In this document: positions 47,871 through 57,059 of the stretch, piece after piece
Numbering within the stretch: position 1 is the stretch's first letter
How the letters are laid out: each line of letters begins with the position of its first letter
From: a virus
Direction: 5' to 3' (one strand)
DNA: 64,000 bases
Virus record (IMG/VR): IMGVR_UViG_3300037258_001185
Span: 20,252 to 84,251 of that record
Made by a program: the position numbers and the translations under genes
The notes under the pieces: model-generated
Seen by the model: the letters and a program-made list of their open reading frames with translations, nothing else
Told to the model about the DNA's origin: nothing
Databases searched by the model: none

Positions 47871-49751
47871 ATGGCCAGCCCTTATGCCTCCAATCCAACG
47901 GCCGCGGACAGGGTCAAGGAAACCACGACCGCAACGCCGACGCTGTCTGTTGGGGCGACGATCAACCTCGCCGGCGCCGTCACTCAGTTCCAGTCCTTTG
48001 TCGCTGGGATCGGGAACGGGCATGCCTGCTTTTATTGCGTCCTGTCCGGGAACGGCACTGACTGGCAGGTCTCCCGCGGCACGGTCGTCAGCGGCTCACC
48101 GAACACGATCAGCGTCGACGCCTTCCTGGCATCGAGCACCGGGTCACCGATTACGCTCAGTGGCACCAGCTCCATCTTCCAGACCCATCCGGCTCACGGG
48201 ACGGACTTCTATACCGGCGGCGCTTGGGACGCGACGGGGGCGACCTCCTACCTGAAGGGCGCCATCGTCACCTTCGGGGGATTGTGGTGGCTGGCGCGCG
48301 AGAACGTGCCGGCGCCGAACTACAACGCGCCCCCCGCTATCGATGGGTCTGCCTCTGGTTCCGCCAGCGGCAGCAGCTTGACCGTGACCCTGACGACGAC
48401 CCAAGCCGATGACGTGGTCTATCTCGCGATCAACGGCAACGCCTCGGCTTCGGTGTCTGGCGTCTCAAGCACGAATACCACCGGGTGGGTTCGTCGCCAG
48501 CGCGTGACCCAAGGAACAGAGTGGGTCGAGATCTGGAGGGGATCGGCGGCTGCGGCCCTGACGTCGGAAGCGATCGGGATCACCCTGACCGGGTCGGACT
48601 ACCCCGCCGGCATTGCCATTGGCGTATCCGGGGCCAACTATTCGGCGCCGGGTGACACCAACGCCGCCCACCGCGTGAGCGCCAGCGGCACCTCGTCCAC
48701 AACCCCAGCGGTAACCGGGCTCTCCACCGACGAGGCCTATGACCTGCTGTTATGCTTCATCGGCGTCGGCGGCGCGAGCGGGGCGAACCCGAGCGCCTTC
48801 ACAGACATAACCCACACCACGTCCGTCAACCCGTCCAACATCCGGGCCGGCTACCTCAGCGTTACGACGACGGAGACCAACGCCGGATGGACGGCGGCTG
48901 GCGGCGCTGTTGCGAACTGGGGTATGGTCGTGGACGCGATTACCGCAGGCGCCGGCCCTCCGGGCGTCGACCCGCGGTGGGTCGCCACGGGCGGCCTGAC
49001 CAGTGCGGCCCTCGACGCGGTCATCGGCTCGACCCAGGGGATGCTCCTCTACCGCGACGCCTCGGCGTGGAAGGCGCTCTCCCCGGGCGCCGCCGGCTAC
49101 CTGCTCCAGACCGGCGGCACGGCCGCAAACCCATCCTGGATCTCCGGCGGCGGCGTCGCGAGCGGCCTCTACAGCCAGGTCATGTCGGGCGTGGCGCCGA
49201 CCCAGGCCTCGACGGGCTTCGGCACCTGGGTGAACCAGGGGAGCGCCACCGTAACCAACGGAACCACCGGCGTCAGCCTCTACGGACCGAGCGGAGGGAA
49301 CAGCGAGAACTGGCACGGACTCACCAAGACGGCCCCCACCCCGCCCTACACGGTGAAGGCGCTTCTCGCCGCCGGCCTGGACGTCCAGGGCACGACGTTC
49401 CCGAACGTGGGCATTGGCTGGACCGACGGCACCAAGCTGCACATCTTCTCCTTGAACTTCAGGAACTACTTACCCTTCTGCTGGGTAATGAAGTACAATA
49501 GCGTTACTTCGTACAATAACGCCGACTCCAGCATAAGCGTCCCCATAGCCAACCCAATTTGGATTTGGCTCACGAACAGCGGCACGAACATCACCTTTGC
49601 CTACGCCATCGACGGGGCCAACCCCACCACCTTGTTCACCGTCGCGATCGGCAGCGGGTTCCTCGGCAGCGGCGGATACGGAACGCTGTTCTTCGGGATT
49701 GACACCTTCAACACAGGCGTCCGGGGGACGCTCATGGCCTACTCGGATTAG
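47871..49751 (+). CDS. Probable tail fibre, receptor-binding candidate
   Basis: 626 aa, Ser/Thr/Gly-rich beta structure. The N-terminal 150 residues (FQSFVAGIGNGHACFYCVLS, then GTDFYTGGAWDATGATSYL) resemble baseplate-proximal fibre parts. The C-terminal 200 residues (TVKALLAAGLDVQGTTFPNV, NPTTLFTVAIGSGFLGSGGY) look like a lectin-like head. Codons near 49440-49640 are slightly less GC-rich than the rest, as is usual for exchangeable fibre tips. GGAGG upstream. Confidence 0.55.
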   Translation: MASPYASNPTAADRVKETTTATPTLSVGATINLAGAVTQFQSFVAGIGNGHACFYCVLSGNGTDWQVSRGTVVSGSPNTISVDAFLASSTGSPITLSGTSSIFQTHPAHGTDFYTGGAWDATGATSYLKGAIVTFGGLWWLARENVPAPNYNAPPAIDGSASGSASGSSLTVTLTTTQADDVVYLAINGNASASVSGVSSTNTTGWVRRQRVTQGTEWVEIWRGSAAAALTSEAIGITLTGSDYPAGIAIGVSGANYSAPGDTNAAHRVSASGTSSTTPAVTGLSTDEAYDLLLCFIGVGGASGANPSAFTDITHTTSVNPSNIRAGYLSVTTTETNAGWTAAGGAVANWGMVVDAITAGAGPPGVDPRWVATGGLTSAALDAVIGSTQGMLLYRDASAWKALSPGAAGYLLQTGGTAANPSWISGGGVASGLYSQVMSGVAPTQASTGFGTWVNQGSATVTNGTTGVSLYGPSGGNSENWHGLTKTAPTPPYTVKALLAAGLDVQGTTFPNVGIGWTDGTKLHIFSLNFRNYLPFCWVMKYNSVTSYNNADSSISVPIANPIWIWLTNSGTNITFAYAIDGANPTTLFTVAIGSGFLGSGGYGTLFFGIDTFNTGVRGTLMAYSD

Positions 49752-49769
49752 CCGCGGCGAGAGCGCCCG

Positions 49770-50954
49770 ATGAGTATTTCCGAAGGCGCGATCTCCGAAC
49801 TTGCAATCTCGGAGTCTTCCTCCTCCGCCCCGCCAGCGGTTGTGGTGCCTTTTGTTCCGCGGCTGGCGATCGCCGTCGCCCTCCAGACGACCGAAGCCGA
49901 CGAGCTGATTGCGCCGCGGCGGCGGGCGCCGCTGCTGGCAGCGGCCCACTACCCGCGACGGCCTCGGGTTTTCAACGAGCCCTTCGACCCTGAGGACGAC
50001 GACGCGATCGTCCGGCTGCTGGCCGCGCGGCATGCTCTTGTTGTCCATAGCGGGCACATGGCGGCGGGACACGCCGCCGCCGCGGTCTACCGCACTGGCC
50101 ACGCTGGCGACGCGCCGCCGATGGCGGCCGGCCACGTCGCTGCCGCGGTCTACCGCACTGGCCACGCTGGCGACGCGCCGCCGATGGCGGCCGGCCACGT
50201 CGCTGCCGCGATTTGGCGCAGCGGCCAGGCGGGACTTCAGGCGGCGATGGCCGCCGGGCAGATCGCCGCCGTCATCTGGCGCAACGCGCCATATCAGACG
50301 GGGCCGGTTGGCGTGCCGCCGCCGCTGTTTCCGCCGCCGCTGCCGCCGCTGCTGTACGCCTGGCCGATCAAAAAGCGGATGCAGTTCCACACGCGCCTAC
50401 AGCGCTCGGTCAACGGTCGCGATTTTCGCCTGCTCGATCAGCCGTTGCCGATCTGGACCTGGACGCTGACCTTCCCGGTGCTGCGCGATCAAAACGACAG
50501 CCGCGCGGCATCGCCCTACTCCTATGCCGAGTTGCGCGACCTGATGGCGGCCTTCCTCGGCGGCTTTGGCCCCTACGGCCTGTACGGTTTTGACGACGTG
50601 ACCGATGACAAGGTCGCCGGGCAATACCTGACGACCGGCGACGGGCTGAACTCGACCTACCAGGCGCAGCGCACGATGGGCTCTGGCGCGGGCAGCTTCA
50701 CCGAGCCGATCACGCTCCTCAACGTCGTGTCGGCGCTCTACTACAACGGGATCGACGCCGGCGCCTTCCGCTACGACGTGTCGACGGGGCTGATTTATGC
50801 GGCGGCAGCGGCGCCGAGCGGCGCCCGCGTCACCGCCGACTTCACTTACTATTTCCGGGTCCGCTTCACCGATGATCTGCAGGATTTCGAGAACCTGATG
50901 CTCGACCTGTGGCAACTGAAGCAGTGCGCCATCCAGTCGGTCATCTACCCTTAA
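49770..50954 (+). CDS. DUF2460 tail protein (copy 2) with repeat-bearing extension
   Basis: 394 aa. Residues about 195-394 are DUF2460 (RDFRLLDQPLPIWTWTLTFP, VLRDQNDSRAA, ending LMLDLWQLKQCAIQSVIYP). The first 190 residues are new: an opening ISEGAISELAISESSSS, then 3.5 copies of a 21-residue unit (AAGHVAAAVYRTGHAGDAPP), then a Pro-rich hinge (PPPLFPPPLPPLL). It probably carries an appendage on the distal tail. Unlike copy 1 it is next to DUF2163. Confidence 0.8.
   Translation: MSISEGAISELAISESSSSAPPAVVVPFVPRLAIAVALQTTEADELIAPRRRAPLLAAAHYPRRPRVFNEPFDPEDDDAIVRLLAARHALVVHSGHMAAGHAAAAVYRTGHAGDAPPMAAGHVAAAVYRTGHAGDAPPMAAGHVAAAIWRSGQAGLQAAMAAGQIAAVIWRNAPYQTGPVGVPPPLFPPPLPPLLYAWPIKKRMQFHTRLQRSVNGRDFRLLDQPLPIWTWTLTFPVLRDQNDSRAASPYSYAELRDLMAAFLGGFGPYGLYGFDDVTDDKVAGQYLTTGDGLNSTYQAQRTMGSGAGSFTEPITLLNVVSALYYNGIDAGAFRYDVSTGLIYAAAAAPSGARVTADFTYYFRVRFTDDLQDFENLMLDLWQLKQCAIQSVIYP
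50058..50267 (+). repeat. 63-bp in-frame tandem repeats
   Basis: Unit boundaries 50058-50120, 50121-50183 and 50184-50246 plus a degenerate partial copy to about 50267. Copies 1 and 2 are near-identical over most of their length. The encoded 21-residue unit is MAAGHVAAAVYRTGHAGDAP plus one Pro. Confidence 0.9.
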
Positions 50955-50988
50955 CAAGCCTCGTAGCCTTTCAAAGAGGGGTGACCCC

Positions 50989-51924
50989 ATGAGGCCTGCG
51001 CCGTCCGCGCTCGTTGCGTATCTGGCGGACCGTTCGAACAAATCGGCCGCCGTCATCGACCTCTACACCTTCGCTTTGCTCGACGGCTCGACGCTGCGCT
51101 ACGCCGAATGGACGACGGCAATCAGCACCATCGGCGCCAATTTCCCGGCCGGAAGCCTGAACGCTGGCGGCCCCGCCGTCTTTGCGATCGGGCCGCGGTT
51201 TCAGCGCTCGAAGGCGACCTTCAAGACCGGCGTCGACCCCACCGAACTCGACCTGACAATCGGCGTCGGCGTCAACGACCTGATCGGCACGGTGAACTTC
51301 GCCAATGCCTGCCGCCTCGGCATTTTCGACGGCGCCACGGTCGAGCATGACCGCCTATGGGCGACCGACTCCAGCCTCGCAACGATCCTCGGCGCGGTGA
51401 ATTGGTTCACCGGCCGAGTGGCCGAAATCGACTTCGGCCGCTCGCGCGTCGATATGAAGGTGAAGTCGCTCCTCAACCTGCTGTCGATCAACCAGTTTCC
51501 GCGCCGGCTCTACGGGTCGCCCTGCACGCACCTCTACGGCGGCGCGATGTGCGGCTATGACCGGGTCAACGGCAAGAACGCGCTCGGCGTGGCGACGGGT
51601 GTCGGCCAGTTTTCGATCACCGCGCAGACCGGCACGACGCAGGGCACGATCAATACCGGATCGACGCTGGCGAGCTGGGTGTCGCAAGGAACCGTGGTCG
51701 GCCTCACCGGAGCGAACGCCGGGATCACGCGGACGATCGCCAATACCGGCGACGGGACGCAGATCGGGATGTTCGTGCAATACCTCTACCCGGTCACGGT
51801 CGGCGACACCTTCAACGTGTTGCCGGGCTGCGACCATAGCCCCCCGACCTGCGATGGCGTCATGCAGAACCTCGGGCGGTTCGGCGGCTTCCCGCACATC
51901 CCGCCGCCAGAGTCGGCTGTATAG
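50989..51924 (+). CDS. DUF2163 tail protein
   Basis: 311 aa. RPAPSALVAYLADRSNKSAA, then IGPRFQRSKATFKTGVDPTE, VNWFTGRVAEIDFGRSRVDM and the Cys-rich YGSPCTHLYGGAMCGYD and LPGCDHSPPTC identify DUF2163, a hub-associated protein of GTA-like tails. The cysteines probably hold iron-sulfur or disulfide structure. AGAGGGGTG upstream. Confidence 0.85.
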   Translation: MRPAPSALVAYLADRSNKSAAVIDLYTFALLDGSTLRYAEWTTAISTIGANFPAGSLNAGGPAVFAIGPRFQRSKATFKTGVDPTELDLTIGVGVNDLIGTVNFANACRLGIFDGATVEHDRLWATDSSLATILGAVNWFTGRVAEIDFGRSRVDMKVKSLLNLLSINQFPRRLYGSPCTHLYGGAMCGYDRVNGKNALGVATGVGQFSITAQTGTTQGTINTGSTLASWVSQGTVVGLTGANAGITRTIANTGDGTQIGMFVQYLYPVTVGDTFNVLPGCDHSPPTCDGVMQNLGRFGGFPHIPPPESAV

Positions 51925-51940
51925 CGCTCAGGGGGATCAC

Positions 51941-52396
51941 ATGACCGAAGCGGAAATGCGCGCGGCCGTCGTGACCGAGGCCGGAGCGTGGCTGCGCACG
52001 CCGTTTCACCATGAGGGGCGGCTGAAGGGCATCGGCGTCGATTGCCTGATGCTGCTCGCCGAGGTCTATGAACGCGCCGGCATCATTCCCCACCTGGCCG
52101 TGCCGCATTACACGCCCGATTGGTTTCTTCACCGCAACGAGGAACTCTACCTCGGCGGCATGGAAAACCACGCCGCCGAGGTAGCTGGGCCGCCCGACCG
52201 CGCGCCGCAGCCGGGCGACATCATCATCGCGAAGATCGGCCGGTGCTTCAGCCACGCCGGCATCGTCATTCAGTGGCCGCGGCTGGTGCACGCCTATTTC
52301 GCGCAGGGCTGCGTCTGCTGGGGCAACGGAACCCTTGAGCCGTTCGCGCACAAGGAGTTGAGGTTCTTCAACCCGTTCGCCGGCGCGGCCCCATGA
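51941..52396 (+). CDS. NlpC/P60 tail peptidase
   Basis: 151 aa from ATG 51941. Catalytic Cys in GVDCLMLL (about residue 33) and His in SHAGIVIQW (about 105) fit the NlpC/P60 fold. In GTA-like tails this enzyme at the tip cuts the peptide cross-links of peptidoglycan. GGGGGA upstream; the stop overlaps the hub gene. Confidence 0.85.
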   Translation: MTEAEMRAAVVTEAGAWLRTPFHHEGRLKGIGVDCLMLLAEVYERAGIIPHLAVPHYTPDWFLHRNEELYLGGMENHAAEVAGPPDRAPQPGDIIIAKIGRCFSHAGIVIQWPRLVHAYFAQGCVCWGNGTLEPFAHKELRFFNPFAGAAP

Positions 52397-54576
52397 GCGG
52401 CTCGGCCCCGAAGCCGTTCTCGAACGCCTTTCGCGGCGCGAGCACCAATTCGCTGCGCTACAACACCAGCCAAAAGGGGTCGCCGGTCTACGTCGTTTAT
52501 GGGACCGAGCGCTGCAGCGTCAACATGATCGCCGGCAGCAACTTTCAGCAGCACGGCACCTCGAGCGGCAAGGGCGGCAAGGGCGGCTCGAAATCGTCGA
52601 AAAAGGGCGGCCCGCAATACAGCGTCGACGTTGATTTTGCGCTGTGCGAAGGGCCGGTCAGCTTTACCGGATCGTCGCGAGGCGACGATGCCACCGGCAG
52701 CAATCAGATTTGGTCGGATGGCGGCGTCGCCAACGTCTTGAGCGCTGGGCTGAACCTCTATACCGGCGAGGACGGCCAAGACCCCGATCCGGTGTTTGCC
52801 ACCCTCGGCGACTTGCCGATCCTCGGGTATTCCGGAACAGCGCACGTCACGGCGACGCCGATGAATCTCGGCTCGACGCCGATGGTGCCCAACATCCAGA
52901 TCGAGATCCGCGGCTTTGGCGCCGGCACGGCTGGCACGAGCTTCCCCGATGACGCGCGGCCCGACTACATCGTCGTCGACATGCTGACCGACAGCCGGCA
53001 CGGTGCCGGCTTCCCGCTGGCGAACCTCGACACCGGCGGCAGCTTCGGCGGCGGCGGCTCGGTCGCCGATTGGGGCAATTATTGCCAGGGCGCGCAATTC
53101 GCCATGTCGATCGTCATCGATCGGCAGCAGCCGGCGGCGCGCTGGCTCGACGAGATCGCCAACCTCACGGTATCCGCCGTCGTCTGGTCGCCGCCGCTGC
53201 TGAAAATCATCCCCTACGCCGACGGCGGCGTCAGCGCCAACGGCTCGACCTGGAACCCCGATCTGACTTGGCGCTATTCGCTCGGCGACGACGACTTCCT
53301 GCCCTGGCAGACCTCGCAAGGCAACGGCAGCCAGAACGAACAAGACCCGGTCATCATCACCAGATCCGACCCGACCGGCACGACCAACTGGATGACCGTC
53401 GAGTATGACGACCCAATCTACAACTACGACACCGAGTCGGTGCCGGTGTGGGACCAGGGCTCGATCGATCTTTACGGCCTGCATTCCGAGCCGGCCGTGC
53501 TCGGCGATTTCTTCGCCAACACAACGAGCGCGTCGCTTTCGGCGCAAACCCAGATCCAGCGCAAGCAATACATTCGCAACACCTACAAGTTCAAGTTGTC
53601 GCAGCGGTATTGCCTGCTGGAGCCGATGGATATCGTGCTCCTGACGGACACGAACACCGGCCTCGAAGGCGCTGCGGCGCGCATTCTTCAGATCGACGAG
53701 GACGACAACGGCGAGCTCACCATCAGCGCCGAGGAAATCCCCGGGATAGGCGGGCCGCCGTCGGGATCTACGATCAACCCCATCGGCGCCGGCGTGGCCA
53801 CCTTCATCTCGACCGGCGTTACTGCGGCGCCGCCGGTATACGATCCGGGGATCAGCCCGGGCTTCACCAATCCGCCGATCATCTTCGACCCACCTGCGGC
53901 ACTGACCGCCGGCACGAGCGAATTGTGGATTGTCGCGACGGGAGGGCCGGAGTGGGGCGGCTGCGCCATTTACGTGTCGACCGACAATGAAACGTACGCG
54001 CCCGCCGGGCAAATCTATCAGGGCGGTCGCCAGGGCGTGCTGATGGCGGCGCTGCCGACCGGCAGCGACCCCGATACCGTCAACACGCTCTCGGTCAACC
54101 TGGCGGAAAGCGACGGCACGATGACCTCCGGCTCGCAGAGCGACGCCGACAACCTCGTGACGCTTTGCTACTGCGACGGTGAGTTGATCTCCTACGAGAC
54201 GGCCGCGCTCGTCGGCGCCAACGAATACAACCTGACCTATCTGCGCCGCGGTGCCTACGGCACAACGATCGGATCTCACAATATCGGCACGCAGTTCGCC
54301 CCGCTCGGCCATGTCAATCCGGCGCTGTTCCAGTGGCAATACCCGTCCAGCTTTGCCGGCCAGACGATCTATTTCAAGTTTCCGGCGTTCAACCTGTTCT
54401 TCGGGAACCTGCAGGATCTCGCAGACGTGCCGTATTACACCTATTCACTTGGATCGAACGGTGGGGTTGGCATTGAAGGCCTGCCGCTACGGCCTGCCAT
54501 CACCCGGGCGCCGCTCAGGCTCGTCACAATCGAAACTGCCGCCGAAGAGCGGTTCCGGATCAGGGGGATGCGATGA
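52393..54576 (+). CDS. Tail hub / host-specificity protein
   Basis: 727 aa. After an N-terminal glycine/lysine-rich segment (GKGGKGGSKSSKKGG), the protein shows hub-type domains: VPNIQIEIRGFGAGTAG, AMSIVIDRQQPAARWLDEIA, then NTYKFKLSQRYCLLEPMDIV and an EIPG-containing barrel. It ends with YLRRGAYGTTIGSHNIGTQF. This matches the large central tip protein next to NlpC/P60 and DUF2163 in GTA-like tails. It contacts the receptor or carries fibres. Confidence 0.8.
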   Translation: MSGSAPKPFSNAFRGASTNSLRYNTSQKGSPVYVVYGTERCSVNMIAGSNFQQHGTSSGKGGKGGSKSSKKGGPQYSVDVDFALCEGPVSFTGSSRGDDATGSNQIWSDGGVANVLSAGLNLYTGEDGQDPDPVFATLGDLPILGYSGTAHVTATPMNLGSTPMVPNIQIEIRGFGAGTAGTSFPDDARPDYIVVDMLTDSRHGAGFPLANLDTGGSFGGGGSVADWGNYCQGAQFAMSIVIDRQQPAARWLDEIANLTVSAVVWSPPLLKIIPYADGGVSANGSTWNPDLTWRYSLGDDDFLPWQTSQGNGSQNEQDPVIITRSDPTGTTNWMTVEYDDPIYNYDTESVPVWDQGSIDLYGLHSEPAVLGDFFANTTSASLSAQTQIQRKQYIRNTYKFKLSQRYCLLEPMDIVLLTDTNTGLEGAAARILQIDEDDNGELTISAEEIPGIGGPPSGSTINPIGAGVATFISTGVTAAPPVYDPGISPGFTNPPIIFDPPAALTAGTSELWIVATGGPEWGGCAIYVSTDNETYAPAGQIYQGGRQGVLMAALPTGSDPDTVNTLSVNLAESDGTMTSGSQSDADNLVTLCYCDGELISYETAALVGANEYNLTYLRRGAYGTTIGSHNIGTQFAPLGHVNPALFQWQYPSSFAGQTIYFKFPAFNLFFGNLQDLADVPYYTYSLGSNGGVGIEGLPLRPAITRAPLRLVTIETAAEERFRIRGMR

Positions 54577-54815
54577 AAGAGAAGCCGGAGACTGATCGCG
54601 GCGTTGGATGGACGGACGACCGGAAGATCGAGTGGGACACGATCGATCCCGCCGAGCGGGCCTTTCTGGTCGCTTTCGCTCGGGATTACCTCGCCGGCCG
54701 CCGAATGCTGTGTCACCTCGCGCACATGATCGTCGGGCTCGGCATGTTGGCGGCGGCGCTCGCGGCGATCATCGCCCTCAGCGGCCAGTTCATCGGACTG
54801 CGGCCGCACCCGTAA
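54573..54815 (+). CDS. Small membrane protein, holin candidate
   Basis: 80 aa. A charged N-terminal half (DRGVGWTDDRKIEWDTIDPA) and one hydrophobic C-terminal span (MIVGLGMLAAALAAIIALSG). Its location immediately before the endolysin suggests a holin or pinholin, but a single transmembrane span and long cytosolic part are not decisive. Confidence 0.5.
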   Translation: MKEKPETDRGVGWTDDRKIEWDTIDPAERAFLVAFARDYLAGRRMLCHLAHMIVGLGMLAAALAAIIALSGQFIGLRPHP

Positions 54816-54853
54816 AAATCGCCGGCCCGCGCCGGCACCACCAGAGGAAGACC

Positions 54854-55702
54854 ATGACCGTTTTGTGGAGCTTGCCCAGCAAGCCTCAGTGCATCGACCT
54901 GTTCCATGGCAGCAACAACGCGGACCGTGACGGCCCGATCGACTTCGCGGCGCTGCGCGCCGACGGCATCGATTTGGTCATCCACAAGGCCTCGCAGGGC
55001 GTCGACATGGTTGACCCGCTCTACGCCAGCCGCCGACAGGCGGCACTCGCGGCCGGCTTGAGGTGGGAAGCCTATCATTTCTGCACCAGCGATCCGGTCA
55101 ACGCGCAACTCGCGCACTTCCTCGCCGCCGCCACGCCGGACGCCACGATGCGGCTCGGGATCGATATCGAGCCGAACCGCGGCGCGACGATCTCGCCGGC
55201 GCAGGCGGACGCCTTTGCCGCGGCGCTCGACAGCAAGCGCGGCCTCCAGACCTGGCGCTACAGCGGCATGGGATTCATGACGCCGGGCCTGATCGCGGTG
55301 ACCACGAACCTGCGCAACGGGCCGTGGTGGTGGGCGAAATACGGCCCCGCACCGACGCCGGCCCAGCTCGCCTCGGTCGGCATCGATTTCGCCATGCTGC
55401 TGATGTGGCAGGAGACGGCAACCGGCGCACGCCCCGGCGTCACCGGCCAGATCGACGAGAGCTATTGGGTCGCAGGCGACCTCGCCAACTATCCGGCGCT
55501 GCCCGGCGCCACGGCTCCGATTGCGCCCGCCGCTCCCACCACCGTAGCGGCACCGACCGCCGCACCCGCCGACCCGGTCGAGTTGCAACGGCAGGTGCAG
55601 CGCCTGCTCGCGGCCGCCGGCAACTACAGAGGGCCAATCGACGGCGATCCCGGGCCGCAAACCGAGGCGGCAATGTCCGCCTACCGGCGCTCCCATGCCT
55701 GA
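54854..55702 (+). CDS. Endolysin, GH25 muramidase with peptidoglycan-binding tail
   Basis: 282 aa from ATG 54854 (GAGGAAG upstream). CIDLFHGSN, LVIHKASQG, WEAYHFCTSD and LGIDIEP (acidic pair near residue 101) are GH25 lysozyme motifs; later KYGPAPTPAQLAS and LLMWQETATG complete the barrel. Residues about 240-282 (LQRQVQRLLAAAGNYRGPID) form a PG_binding_1-type repeat. It would degrade the cell wall at lysis. No signal peptide, so a holin is needed. Confidence 0.9.
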   Translation: MTVLWSLPSKPQCIDLFHGSNNADRDGPIDFAALRADGIDLVIHKASQGVDMVDPLYASRRQAALAAGLRWEAYHFCTSDPVNAQLAHFLAAATPDATMRLGIDIEPNRGATISPAQADAFAAALDSKRGLQTWRYSGMGFMTPGLIAVTTNLRNGPWWWAKYGPAPTPAQLASVGIDFAMLLMWQETATGARPGVTGQIDESYWVAGDLANYPALPGATAPIAPAAPTTVAAPTAAPADPVELQRQVQRLLAAAGNYRGPIDGDPGPQTEAAMSAYRRSHA

Positions 55703-56297
55703 GATCAGGCTGCAATTCGTCGCCGCGCGCGACATCGGCTCGTCGCTGATCCGCTGGTTCTCGGCCGGTCCATTCTCCCACGTCGACGCGATCGTCGACG
55801 AGGCGGCGCTGCGCCTTTTGGAACCCGGAACCGGCGGCGCCATGCCGGCAGGCGCGGTATGCCTTGTGCGGCCCGGCTGGCTGTTTGGCTCCCGCTCTGA
55901 TCGCGTCGGCGGCCAGCCGCCTGGCGTGCAGATCAGGCCGCCCGGCTACGCCACATTCTCGCGGCGCGTCGTCGCGACGATCCCGGCCACCGAGGCGCAA
56001 CTCGCCGGCTTCTGGCGCTTCCAGCGGGCGCAGCTTGGCAAACCTTACGACAGCACCGCGATTTGGGGGTTCGCCGCCGGCCGGGATTGGCGCGAAACCG
56101 ATAGCTGGTACTGCTCAGAGGACCAGGCGCGCGCGCTCGAACCGCCCGAAACCGGCAGTTGGCTCGACCCGAACAAGGACGGCGCGGGCATCTTCCCGGA
56201 ACCGCTCTACCTCGCCGCCAACAAGGTGACGCCGGTCGCGCTCGCGCTGGCGATCAGCGCGACTCCCGCCGCGAGCTTCACCGAATTGGCCACCTGA
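55695..56297 (+). CDS. Permuted NlpC/P60-like hydrolase
   Basis: 200 aa. The order of catalytic elements is reversed: FSHVDAI (His, about residue 28) comes first and WYCSEDQ (Cys, about 139) later, as in permuted NlpC/P60 or YiiX-type enzymes. LGKPYDSTAIWGFAAGRDW between them is also typical. It may cut cell-wall peptides or lipid-linked substrates. It overlaps the endolysin by 8 nt, so it could be a lysis accessory. Confidence 0.7.
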   Translation: MPEIRLQFVAARDIGSSLIRWFSAGPFSHVDAIVDEAALRLLEPGTGGAMPAGAVCLVRPGWLFGSRSDRVGGQPPGVQIRPPGYATFSRRVVATIPATEAQLAGFWRFQRAQLGKPYDSTAIWGFAAGRDWRETDSWYCSEDQARALEPPETGSWLDPNKDGAGIFPEPLYLAANKVTPVALALAISATPAASFTELAT

Positions 56298-56323
56298 CAC
56301 CTTTGTGACTGAGGAGGAACACC

Positions 56324-56575
56324 ATGGACCCGACCAACACGGTGGCGCTCGTATGCGCCCACCAAGACACCATCGTTAACGCCCTCGCCTGGATGGGCGG
56401 CGTCATGCCGGTTGCCTCGGCACTCGCCTGGGCAACGGCGCGGTGGAACAAGATGCCTGCCGGCTTGCAGACGATGCTTCAGGTCGCCGCCGGCAACCTG
56501 CTGCATGCCGCACTCGGCGAGCCGCAGGCGGCCCCGCACCTGGCGGAGCGTCACACGACCCCAGCCGCCAGTTAA
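56324..56575 (+). CDS. Small hypothetical lysis-region protein
   Basis: 83 aa with GAGGAGG upstream. One moderately hydrophobic segment (IVNALAWMGGVMPVASALAW) could be membrane-inserted, and the region also fits a second holin component. It is followed 22 nt later by a strong terminator. Confidence 0.5.
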   Translation: MDPTNTVALVCAHQDTIVNALAWMGGVMPVASALAWATARWNKMPAGLQTMLQVAAGNLLHAALGEPQAAPHLAERHTTPAAS

Positions 56576-56596
56576 GGCGGTCCCCGACCACAACCG

Positions 56597-56621
56597 AAAG
56601 CCGCCATGTTGGCGGCTTTTT
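56597..56621 (+). terminator. Rho-independent terminator after the lysis genes
   Basis: AAAGCCGCC (56597-56605), loop ATGTT, GGCGGCTTT (56611-56619), then further T. The lipoprotein gene starts 19 nt downstream, so it needs its own promoter or read-through. Confidence 0.85.
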
Positions 56622-56639
56622 CTTTGGGAGAAACCACCC

Positions 56640-57059
56640 ATGAAGATCCGCGCATTCATCACCGCAACGGCGCTCGTGGTGAGCCTTGCCGCCTGCGGGA
56701 GCGCACCGTCCGGCCTTGCGACGTCGCCGGTCGTCGATTCCGTCGGCGCCTCGCTGATCAACGCGCTGACGGACACCCTGGCGCCTGGCCTCAACGCCGC
56801 GATCGCCGAGGGCGCCCAGGCCAGTCAGGCCGACCTGAACACGATCGCCTATTGGCTCCCGTGGGCCCAGAAGGCGGTCGACTATTTCGGCCCGACGCTG
56901 AAGATGCCGGCGGCCGACATCGCCGCGATCGACGCTGGGGTCGCCCAGGTCACCGCCGACCTTGCCAACCCGCCATCGAACGTCGGCAGCGTCGTCGCCG
57001 AAGCGGCTGCGCTGGCGACCAAGGTCACGGCGGCCCTGCAGCCCGTGACGTCGCCGTGA
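56640..57059 (+). CDS. Lipoprotein
   Basis: 139 aa. RAFITATALVVSLAACG is a lipoprotein signal with lipobox LAAC (Cys about residue 20). The mature helical part (SLINALTDTLAPGLNAAIAE, LNTIAYWLPWAQKAVDYFG) resembles small periplasmic lipoproteins found after phage lysis genes. GGGAGAAA upstream. It could be spanin-like or a superinfection-exclusion factor; no hallmark decides. It overlaps the next lipoprotein by 4 nt. Confidence 0.65.
   Translation: MKIRAFITATALVVSLAACGSAPSGLATSPVVDSVGASLINALTDTLAPGLNAAIAEGAQASQADLNTIAYWLPWAQKAVDYFGPTLKMPAADIAAIDAGVAQVTADLANPPSNVGSVVAEAAALATKVTAALQPVTSP

Noticed and set aside
46368-48023. Reverse open frame over the fibre-like genes
   Set aside because: Antisense shadow spanning two well-formed forward genes.
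52294-54339. Long reverse open frame over the tail hub gene
   Set aside because: Shadow of the hub gene, with no ribosome site and biased composition.
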